From NCBI GenBank assembly GCA_902806595.1, contig CADCXC010000044.1, positions 868,001-932,000 of the forward strand: 64,000 nucleotides of DNA, given 5' to 3'. The notes beneath the pieces were generated by a model. It was not told the DNA's origin. It searched no databases and saw nothing but the letters and a program-made list of their open reading frames with translations. Positions 10,519 through 20,535 of this stretch are shown here, one piece after another. Each line of letters opens with the position of its first letter. Position 1 is the first letter of the stretch. Source of the stretch: Pyrenopolyporus hunteri. Lineage: Eukaryota > Ascomycota > Sordariomycetes > Xylariales > Hypoxylaceae. The position numbers and the translations under genes are program-made.

Positions 10519-13069
10519 GGATAATTAGTGGCCTACTAGCAGCAGTCAAGGATCTAGTTCAGGGCCCCCGGGCGTGGGGGTCTTGGGCCCGGACCGATGG
10601 GCTACTTGTTTCGAATAGCTTCAGTTGCTCACATGTCTGGAGGATGATACATATTCCAACAAATAGTAGTTGTACGACGTCTATCATGCCAAGGAGCTTA
10701 GCCCATGACTTAACTTTTGCCTCCCAGGGCGAGCATTGGGCAATGAGAAGCTCTCATCTATATTCTTCGTCCCTTATAGCATGGGGGACGGCGATATCGT
10801 ATACCACCACGGACTCTATGGAGTGTCACGCCGCTACAGAAATGGCTCGCTATATCCGACGCCGCAGACACTAGTCAAGTTCAAGTATCACAATCTTGCA
10901 GGCGCACATATGCAACGGGTTTGTGGCTGGCAAGTACCAATCACATACTACAGTCTTACCTCTGCCCGCAGGAAGGCCGTCCGCCCAGTGAGTTATAAGT
11001 TCATAACAACCGAGCATTTATCGTTTGAGCAATTAATCATAGCTAACAGTAATAGAAACAACTCATTGACCTATAATAATAATATTCATCGTAAGGAAGC
11101 CCCCTGGAAATTGTTCGGACTACTCCTCTAAGTTTGATGATGACAATTGGAGATGAGATGTCGCGATGTGTCGCCATCGGATATCATTCCAATTATGAGC
11201 GATTCCTCCACTCCTATTGGTCCGGTCGGTGCGGCTGGGGTATGGCGTACCCCAGCGCTGATGGACACTCGGCAACTCGCCATGTGTTTACAGGATTCCA
11301 CGCAGTGCTGCCCAGTGGCGCATTAGGTCGTCGCTATTAAGGTGTCGCGCTCTCGCTCGTGGTTGGGAAAACATGGAAGATGGCTCCAGCCGCGGCTACA
11401 GCACGGATCTCTTGGCCTCAACATTGTACAGGGTATACCATAATAGGCATTTCGGAGAATGCATGAAGTCTACTCACAGTCGTTTACTTGCTAAATATAC
11501 CGAGAATGGGTATAATATAGCAATCTAGAAAGAATCATTTGATATGATATCGAATCCTAGTGATGGCGCTGACTCCGGTAGCTTTAGATTGCGACAAACG
11601 ACAACCTACAATTACCTGACGCGACCCCGTATAAAGTCGATCGGATCTAGATATGGCGAATATTCGGTAGCCACCATGAAGTAGTAGAATATGTCGGGTA
11701 GAAGCCCCTGATCTACCTACCTACCTTACCTAAGGTGGTGACCGGATATAGGTATATCCGAGACTCCGACATTAAGGGTATAGGATGTATATTTTGGGAT
11801 ATTTAATATTTTAATAATCATCTCTACGAAGCTCACCGTGGAGTTGAGGTCCTAGTTACTCTTGCCAACAAAAATAATGGATTTAAAGCACGCTGTCCAC
11901 TGTTAGGAGGGAGTTAGTCCAGTCCCCGGTCAATCAACGCAATTAGGACGCCCCCTTGTCACGTCGATTACATAATCTATGAAAACTACAAAGAAGTGAA
12001 TGAAGACGAATTAGACATTGTAATGGTAATTCCGAACTGGAATACTCTTCTGGTTTGCCTTATATACGAATAGGTAGTTGTAGTATTTATATATATTGTT
12101 CTTTATTTGAAGATGAGTAAGTGTACTGATATTATTATGACCCGGGTATGATGTGATAACTACCCCTTTCTCAAGGCTTAAATAATTTGGAAATCATGGA
12201 TTTTACTACATAAAAGCCCTGTTAGCTTTAAGTGGCTGAAGACTCGCCGCTGATGTTAATATGGTAGTTATTAAGGCCATGGTAGGGCATCTAAGGCGCT
12301 CCTCACGAGCACTATAATCCAACTTGCGTAATTAAATAGGCTACCTACGCCTCAAGATATAAAAATCTTCTGTATAACCATACGGGACGTAAGCCTCTAG
12401 TGATATGTTGACAAGTAGCTCTTTAGCTTTAGTTTATTTTTTTGAGGCAGTGCGTAAATGAATAACGCACTCGGGATGCCGCAATACGCAGCGGTGGGCG
12501 CGCAGAGATCGGTAATACTAGCTGTAGAGCTTCAAGTAATACCACTGAAATTAAATTAAACGCAAGATGTTACGTATTAACGGTACCTAAATAATGTGCG
12601 GGTTGGAATATTCTAGGGAGGTTCGCTGAGGTCTCCTAGGAGACGGAGTGTACCAATAAAGTTGAACCTGCGAAGAAAGACATATAATTGATTTGAACAG
12701 CAACGTATTCCGGAGCACACGCGCGAAATCCCCGGGGGGGTGTATACTGCAGGTACATTCCCCTAGTCGTAGGTTAGAGGCTTGATCACCCTCGATGATA
12801 TCTACCGGGTTGACAAAATACCCAAAGGGTGTTTTGGGTGGGACCAAGCTACCGTTGTCTGTGTGGGCCCAGTGTTCCGGATGGAAGTGCTCCCTTCCGT
12901 CGACTTCTGGAACGAGTCTTTTTTTGATATTTTCTACGCCTTGAAGTTTTATGGTGCTGAGGCTTACAGAGTGTACACGATTTCCAGCACCAAAGACCTC
13001 GGGCGCAGGGCTGACAGGAGGTACATCCAAGGTACATTCGAGGTACATCGAGAGATTTCTCTACAGTTT
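10519..13069. other. gene-poor intergenic region
   Basis: I see no supported gene. A chain of short plus-strand frames (10503-11340) and a pair of overlapping opposite-strand frames (12587-13084) lack motifs and codon structure. Bases 11700-11740 carry repeated CTACCTAC/CTTACCTAAGG sequence, and 13018-13050 carries three closely spaced AGGTACAT motifs. The stretch 11740-12600 is AT-leaning without open frames. Confidence 0.4.
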
Positions 13070-13073
13070 TTCC

Positions 13074-13134
13074 ATTTGGTGTAGTGGTATGGACTGCGCG
13101 GAGGAATCCAGAGTTCGAATTCTGCCCAAGTCCT
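13074..13134 (+). pseudogene. tRNA-like relic with A and B boxes
   Basis: TGGTGTAGTGG (13080-13090 region) matches a pol III A box, and GAGTTCGAATTC about 30 nt later resembles a B box inside a near-palindromic T-arm (CAGAG/TTCTG). Two T-runs follow (13133-13140 and 13151-13162), as in a pol III terminator. The 5' and 3' acceptor strands do not pair and the T-loop is one base short, so this is not a complete tRNA. It may be a decayed tRNA gene or the head of a SINE. Confidence 0.4.
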
Positions 13135-13162
13135 TTTTTTATTTTCGTTCCTTTTTTTTTTT

Positions 13163-14113
13163 ACATCCCCCCCTTCAAGTCACCAACAATACCTAGCAAC
13201 CACCGAATGATTGACTCCATCATAACAGTCCAAATTCAACACAAAATACTTTCTTCGAAGTTTTGTATTTAAAATACCAATAGCCGCATGTTGTTTCAAA
13301 ACGACATGCCGATTCTCGGGCTAGCAACCGCTTGAGCACCACCAAAACGATTCCGACTACCACACCGCATGAGAATAGTTTCCCTTCAACTGGAAGTGTT
13401 AGGAATTATTTCGCGACGCATCCCGACATATGTACCACATCGGAAATGATCCCAATAGGAGGTTTGCCTTATTATTTGAATATTCCCCTATCTTGAGTAT
13501 TTTACTAACTCGAGACGTTCTTAGGGATGACCATTGGCAATACGGAGTCTTCCATAACAGAGAATAGCTTTCGCAGCGAAAGAGGTCGCTCGGAAATCAG
13601 CCCCTAATACATGTAATATGGATGGTGCAGCACCGGAATCCGAACATTACTTAAAGCTCGCCCCGTGCAACCGAAGCGTCCTTGGACATAGAGCTGGCGT
13701 CATAGGTACCTAGGTTTTCTCAGCCTATCCACACATAATAGTTGAATGTTAAGATCGTGGCCTTCTTACCTTGGATGGATGAAAATACGTGTGTTTTGAA
13801 GCTATGAAATGTAATCTCGAGTCGACGAGCGAGTACAGTCATTCCTTTCATCATCATTAATCCACGCGTTCCTGGTTACAATGTGAGACTGACATTGACG
13901 CACGACTCCAGAATCTCTGTGATACCGCCTTATCGTTCTCTATATAAACAAGCCCCAATCCACGATCTTCAACTCTAGACAGGTACTCAATTCTACTGTA
14001 TGAAACAACACTACGAGTCTGAAGCAATCTAGCCATTTTATTTCTTAGGAAACATAGAGAAGACACTACAGCAACAATACATCGAATACCCAATACCAAA
14101 TCGCATATCCAAG
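13163..14113. other. intergenic, no gene seen
   Basis: No open frame with coding character. The last 100 bases before 14114 are A/C-rich and could serve as the leader of the small gene that follows. Confidence 0.35.
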
Positions 14114-14527
14114 ATGTTTAAGGTCCAATTCCTCGAGGTGAACAACACCGCCGACATCAAACAACTGGAGGGTCAGGTTGTGATGTACGACAACGCCCTT
14201 CTATTGCGGGACATTGGGCCGAGAATCCTACTTGACGACATGGTGAGGGAGCTCAACGCCCTCCTTATATGGGTCACGCACTGCCGAGAGCTATTCTACA
14301 AGGCGGAGCTACTGTTCCTGGCTACTGGCGAAACCGATGAAATCCGGGATCAGATTAAGAACGGGAGGGAAGGCTTGGACAGAATAGAGACGCGGGCCTC
14401 TAACATGATTCAGAACAGCGATGAACTGAAGAAGGAACAGAGACAGTAGAATGCGACTAACTACTTTGGTAGTGTGGGAGAGGCATTGGATGTCATTCGG
14501 GGGTTTCTTAGCCAAATGAATAGGTAA
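14114..14527 (+). CDS. small helical hypothetical protein with in-frame TAG
   Basis: An ATG opens 111 codons ending in TAG at 14447-14449. In the same frame 25 further codons follow, with coding character (ending GFLSQMNR), before TAA at 14525-14527. The first part is rich in Leu, Glu, Lys and Asp with heptad-like spacing, predicting helices or a coiled coil; residues 85-111 are strongly charged. No signal peptide or known domain was recognised. The TAG would be CAG (Gln) with one C-to-T change, so the longer 137-codon protein looks like the original form. The choices are a recent nonsense mutation, stop-codon readthrough, or assembly error. Function is unknown. Confidence 0.45.
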
Positions 14528-15243
14528 CGGGCTTCTCATGGTTACGATGTCAATGATAGAACGACTATTATGGCGAGCCTAAGAAATACACTCACTTTCC
14601 ACTAATTATACTTCATTGGGATGGACCTAACCCTCGTCTCTATCCCTCTTTATGGTAACGCATTGTAGACGCATTTTCTCCGGGCGTGAACTGACAAATT
14701 ATCGCTTGATAATAGTAGAGAGTTGACTGATGGTGATTTTAAATAAATGTGAACACCCTAATCAAACTTCAACCCAGTAAGAGAGTTATTATCCGATATG
14801 TTACTTAGGAATAGCCGTTGAATATTTCGAAGGAGATTTGCTAATCACTCGAGCTCAAGTTATATGATTATCGTCTCCGAAATATTCGTATACTCAGGGG
14901 AGGATTCACCTTTTACCTTAAATACAAGCCGTAAAACAAATTATAGGTATGAACTGTTATATTAATACTAATACAATCTACCAAATCTAATATCGATCGT
15001 ATAACGTATCAAGTTAACCCTACGATTCTACATGGGTATGTGAAGCGAAGCTTACTATACCGTTTAATTGATTTCTAATTGATATGCGGGTAAATCAAAC
15101 ATATATTCCCCTAACCGCATTAACCGTGAAACGGAAGTCTCTTATCGGCATGCTGATCAGAATCCCCCACGCCTCGTGATGAGATCCGAAGCTCCTGTCT
15201 TTAACTACAACTACCTTTGCCTTCTATCGATCAAGTCGCTGGG
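14528..15243. other. intergenic, presumptive promoter of the MFS gene
   Basis: AT-leaning sequence without open frames. A/T-rich blocks at 14,900-15,000 precede a C/T-rich leader at 15,160-15,240. Confidence 0.4.
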
Positions 15244-16863
15244 ATGGATGCAGCGCACGGCGATGCAGATGCCCCTGTCTCTGGAGCGCGTCGCCGCGCA
15301 TATCCGAAGCCGACGATTGTGCCGCTTTTGATTCTATTATTGCTGGTCAATCTAGGGACGAGTCTTTATCAGCTACCGCTGAATCGGGTTATCGAGAGGC
15401 GCCTCTGTCGAGAATACTACAGCGCTCACGACCCGTCTTTCATCAACCCCGACGGGAGTATCAATGAGGAACATTGCAAAGAAGACTCTATACAGCAGGG
15501 CTTAGCGTGGACCGTAGGGATCATGGAAACTCTGTGGATTGTTGGTGGTGAGTTGGGGTCTAAAAGGCCCGGTTGATTGTCGCGATGGGGGGTAGCTGAC
15601 ACACCCAGACTTTGTCATGACTATCCCTTTAAGCTTCGTAGCTGAGAAATACGGTCGGAGGGCCGTGCTCTGGCTTAACCTTATCCCGCGATTGTTCATG
15701 CTCACTTGGGCCGTTGTGGTCGGCTACTTCGAAGAGAGCTTGCCTCTGAAAGCGATTATTGCTGGTCCGAGCCTCTCGGTTTTCGGCGGCGACTGCGTTT
15801 TCAATTCCATCATATACGCTCTCGCGGCCAGCTTGACGGATGATAACGTCGTTAGGTGAGACCTCCGTAAATCCAGAGTCTTTCGTCAAATAGCTAATCG
15901 TGATCACCTAGGGCAACTTACTTTAGCTGGGCGAATGCTATAACATATGTGATAATATTTGTTAGCCCCGGCCTTGCTGGAGCGGCCATGACCGTAAACC
16001 TTTCTCTTCCATTTCTTATTGGTATTGGCCTGTTGCTGTTGGCCATCCCCACGGTATCGCTGCTCGTGGACCCCGCGCATATACAGCCAGGATCAGAGGA
16101 CGAACAGCGACAGCCTCTCATATCCTCCCCCACTTTGAAGGCACAGGCGTCGGAAACCTCCTTGCTAAGACCTGTTGTCGAGCGCATTTATACGCTTGTT
16201 TCTATCGTCAAAAGTCACCCCCTGAACCTACTCCTTTTACTAACCAGTTTTTTCCTCACGTCACTGGCGAGTTCGGATACGAAACTGCTGCCTCAATACA
16301 TATCGAAGAGATATGGCTGGAGCTTCGCTCAGGCGGGCTACCTGCTGTCCGCAAAGGCCATCGTAAACTTCACGCTCCTCACCTTCGTGATTCCCGGCAT
16401 TCTCAAGTCTAAGAGTTCATTCAACCGGCCTGAATCTCAATCTCAATCCCAATCTCAATCGCTCTCAGACCGAGACAACGTGCGCTATGCTCGAGTCTGC
16501 TTGGCCATCTCCATTTTTGGTGCACTAGCCATTTCTCTTGCGGTTACCGTGTGGCTTTTATTCCCGTCGCTTTTACTGTATGCGCTCGGATCCGCATTAC
16601 CCGTGTTCACCATGGGCTTGTTAAAATCGCCGTCCGTATCGCCAAAGGACAGGGACCGGCCTCCTACCTCAACTGAACCGGAAACGCACATCTTTTCCAT
16701 CGTCATGATGGTAAAAACGCTTGGTTCTCTGGTGGGAGCCCCATTGATGGCGACGCTGTGGGTTCGGGGGATTGCGACGGGAGCTCTGGGTATACCTTAT
16801 CTAGTGAGCGCAGCCCTGTATATCACCGCAATCGCCGTCTTCGCTGGTATTAGAGTGCGATGA
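15244..16863 (+). CDS. MFS transporter, three exons
   Basis: Exons 15244-15547, 15609-15855 and 15912-16863 join in phase (introns of 61 and 56 nt, GTGAGT and GTGAGA donors) to give about 500 aa. The start is the first ATG of the frame. Visible features include a first membrane segment rich in Leu (PTIVPLLILLLLVNLGTS), a Cys-containing external loop with DPSFINPDG, an MFS loop 2-3 motif EKYGRRAV, and ten to twelve hydrophobic stretches overall. A central hydrophilic loop is present, and a (SQ)n run lies in a later loop, the product of a TCTCAA microsatellite at about 16435-16460. This layout fits fungal MFS carriers of the drug- or metabolite-efflux type. The substrate is unknown; the hydrophilic loop separates the two six-helix halves. 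Confidence 0.8.
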
Positions 16864-17602
16864 AATCGATCCATGGCGGATACGAAGCGCGGTAGAGTTT
16901 ATTCGATTAAATCTCATTTTTAATCGAGACCGCCATAACATTGGTGGCCAAGAAATCGAGGTTGTATTTGACGGCCAATGGTAGATTTCCGGGTCGCAAT
17001 CGTATGTTATATTTTATTTATTTATTTCTTGGTTGTGTTACGACCTCTTAGTTTACTGACTTGTTTCGCCAACTGGAGACACCAAAATGCCCAGGTAGGG
17101 CATCGTGTTTGTCTGTGGTGGGACGCTGGTGACGCCATTGACTCGGACAGGTCGCTAACGGGTCGCTAGTGGGTTGCCAATGGGCACCTCAAAATGGTCG
17201 AACTTGGTAAGAAATGGAAAGGTCTGGGCTTCATTAGACTTAAATTGCCGTACCCAGATTCGTACCCAGAAATATAGAAGCGGAAACTACCACCTAGCCC
17301 GTTCGATAACTTGGTCTTTCTTAAATGAGCTTCACAAGCTTCCACTAGTACGGCCAATGATGTCAATCTTGCCTTTGCCGGGTTCCGAGCGTTTTCATCT
17401 CTCGCAGTAACATTCATTTCTTTGTTTCCTTTCGCCGCAAAGTTGACAATAGCATTGCCTATTACCTCTTGCCTACATCTTTCTCATTGGAAATAAGGCA
17501 TTTTCTCCTCAGTAGTAGACTACCAACAATTGCATTTCGTTTGCGCCGCTACTAGGCCACAATACGCCAAGGCGACGAACAAACGAAGCTTCGCGTCATA
17601 CG
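16864..17602. other. intergenic, promoter side of the PNS1-like gene
   Basis: No gene recognised. T-rich stretches at 17005-17050 and the C/T-rich segment 17400-17500 look like terminator and promoter/leader sequence. Confidence 0.4.
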
Positions 17603-19541
17603 ATGGCGAACTATCAACCGCACGGCGAGGCCAACTCCTACTACTACAATGCGCAACAACCACCGCCCAACGCGTATGGGCAACCTCAGTATCCTCAACC
17701 TGGATATACCCAACCCGGACCTCCAGGACCACCCCCGAATCCCACATACGGCTATGGTAACGAAAAGCCGATGTTCGACCAAGCCTTCAAGCTTGAGCGC
17801 CCCAAGTACAACGATATCTGGGCCGGCATCCTCGTGCGTTAAACCATTCGCCCTTCAGCTATCTACGTTGCCCGGCTGCTAACGTGTAGCTTTAGTTCCT
17901 TATCGTCGTCGCGGGGTATGTCGTGGTCTCCGGGATTTCCATAAATGGCTACGGTTAGTGAGACTCATACTTCTCTTATACCGACTATTTGCATTTCACC
18001 TGGACTAACCTACCGTAGCTTCCACGAGAAACTTTCAAGGTGATGGTATCTATGATTCTGGGTCCAGAGTCGGACTCAACACGAATACTCTTATTCTGTT
18101 TATGTTCTGTCTCTGTGTCGCCATCGTCTTTAGCTATGTCTACGTGCTACTAGCCCGCCAATTCCCCAAGCAGTTTATCTGGATAACGTGAGTCTTAATT
18201 CAATCTCGCGAGAAGTCAAGGTGAATACGTACGTGATTAACTCTCGTTCGATAGGGGTATCCTTAACATCGTCTTTGGCCTTGTAACGGCGATTTACATG
18301 CTCTCCCGCCACTACTATTCCGGCGGTATCGTCTTCTTGATTTTTGTCGCCTTCCTCGTATTTGCTTTCATCGTGAGTGCGTCCCCGCCCCCGCATCGCT
18401 GGCTAGATTTGCTGATCTCCCATAGACTTGGATCCCGCGCATCCCCTTTAGCGCTCTTATGCTCAAGACAGCAGTTGATGTGTCCAAGAGCTACGGCCAC
18501 GTTTATCTGGTCAGCGCACTCGGCGGTCTTTGCGCGACTGCTCTGGCCGCGTGGTACTCAATCACCTTCGTGGCCGTATATGCGAAGTATGCCCCCGGTC
18601 AAAATCCGGCTTGCGCACAGGGAGCCGGTGGCTGCAGCAGCGCTAAGGTCACTGGTTTGCTGGTTTTCATCACCTTTGCGATGTATTGGATCTCGGAATG
18701 GTTGAAGAATACCATCCACACCACCATCTCGGGGGTTTACGGGTCCTGGTATTTTCACCCGCAAAACCTGCCTAGAGGTGCGACCCGCGGCAGTCTTAAA
18801 CGAGCTCTCACATATAGTTTTGGGTCAATCTCGCTAGGGTCTCTTCTCGTTGCTATCATCAACTTCCTCAGACAGATTTGTTCTGTCGCCCAACAGAACG
18901 AGGCCGCTCAAGGTAATATTCTCGGCACGGTGATGTTCTGGATCCTCGGGTGTATTATTGGAATTCTCGACTGGGCGGTCCAGTTCCTCAACCGCTATGC
19001 TTTCTCCTACATCGCGCTGTACGGCAAACCCTATTTCGCCGCCGCCAAGGATACGTGGAACATGATCAAGCAACGCGGAATCGACGCTCTTATTAACGAA
19101 TGTCTCATCGGCCCTGTCCTTTCCATGGGAGCGACATTTGTTGGCTATGCGACGAGTTTGCTAGCGTATTTGTACTTGGTAAGATCCCAAAACAAAACCG
19201 CTCAGATAGGCTATATGGCGCTTACACGGCGTCGCAGGTATTCACTCGCCCATCGTACAATACCGACGGCTCATACACGCCCGGTAAGTCCTCTTACCCA
19301 ACGTTCTACCGGGGAACCGCTCTTGATCGATTAACTAAATTCCCTTATAGTTGTGGTAGCGTTTGCGTTCCTAATCGGTTTGCAAATCTGCAACATCTTT
19401 ACGACGCCCATAAGCAGCGGTATCGACACGATATTTGTTGCAACAGCGTGGGAGCCACAAGCACTGATGCAGAACCATCCCGACTTGTACCAGGCCATGG
19501 TTCAGGTCTACCCGCAGGTGCAAATAGCCATTCACGCGTGA
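17603..19541 (+). CDS. PNS1: PNS1 / choline-transporter-like (CTL/SLC44) membrane protein
   Basis: Seven exons fit in phase: 17603-17833, 17896-17953, 18019-18187, 18255-18372, 18426-19178, 19238-19283, 19351-19541, giving 521 aa. The N-terminus is a cytosolic Pro/Gln/Tyr/Gly-rich tail, as in yeast Pns1, ending in the conserved KPKYNDIWAGIL-like transition (here RPKYNDIWAGIL). About ten membrane segments follow. The family signature region is present: LNRYAFSYIALYGKPYFAAAKDTW in the middle, and at the C-terminus VVVAFAFLIGLQICNIFTTPISSGIDT followed by a region ending PQVQIAIHA. The fifth intron was placed so that YLYL continues into VFTRPSYN, as the family requires. CTL proteins sit in plasma or internal membranes; transport of choline by fungal Pns1 is not established, so the substrate is open. 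Confidence 0.9.
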
Positions 19542-20535
19542 GAATGGATGATGGTGAAGTATTTTGCTACTTGGTTGGTGCGTTAGGAAAAATCTAGCAT
19601 CGTTTTCTTTTTCGTTTTCGTTTTTGGTTTGTTGGCTAGCATACTTTACATCGGAAGAAGGGGGCGGAGCTCACCGCCGCAAATGTCCCTAGGAGAATGC
19701 GAAGGAGAAACCCACGCTTAGTCTAACCACATGGCCTAGTATCTACTTCTCATTACTTCGCTTCACATCATTTTTGTTGACTTCGTACGAGCTCTCGAGC
19801 TTATCCCTTCGTGTTGTACCTATTTCGTGGACGTGGGCCGGGACTCTTAATACGAGTTATGCGAATGAGAATTGATCGAGCTGGTAACCGTCGTTTCCAT
19901 GCGATTATTCCGTTTCAATTCGGTAACAAAGGTTGATATTCTATAGTAACCGAAGAGATGATGCCTAAGCAAGCCTACCAATCTATCTCTAAATATGGAG
20001 TGCCTATGGTAGGCGAGAAAATAGGGGTCCTAATCATGGAGCATTAAGGTGTTTACGCGTACTAGCTCGATCGAGCAAACTAGGCCGAGGTGCAGCGTCC
20101 GAAATCCTAGGATTTTCGCCCACGCGAGATTATTCGGTCGTGTGGACCCCTAAAGATCTAGGCTGCAGGCTGGATTCGCGCCGATGGGGAGGCCAAGACG
20201 CGGATACACCAACGATCCGTTCTGGTGAAGGGCTTGGACTTCTCGTACGGGTGGGCCAGTAGGTGAGCCGCAGCCAAAGGTCTGACCAAAACACTCTAAC
20301 CCTGTTGTCTATTCAAACACGACGGAAGTGGAAGAATAGCTCGATTCCTCGGTATAGGTATAATATGAAGCATTTTTCATTAATATACCTTTCTATCTGG
20401 CTGTTGTTTTAAATACACCAACACTTAACTGCCCGTATACCATAACGCTATCACCGCACTGCCTATTATAGGTTAGAATGTTTCGGTTCAATCGGGTTTT
20501 AAGCCAAGCATTCCGTCCATGAACCCTCTTCTTCG
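19542..20535. other. intergenic, no gene seen
   Basis: A T-rich run with TTTTCGTTTTCG (about 19605-19630) follows the PNS1-like stop. The rest has no open frame of interest; 20150-20260 is GC-richer but lacks codon structure. Confidence 0.4.

Noticed and set aside
10503..11340. Chain of plus-strand frames upstream of the DAL5-like permease
   Set aside because: No splice links give a protein with motifs; codon patterns are random.
12587..13084. Overlapping frames on both strands
   Set aside because: Both lack motifs and neither has an ATG with a good context; their overlap in a GC-balanced region fits chance.
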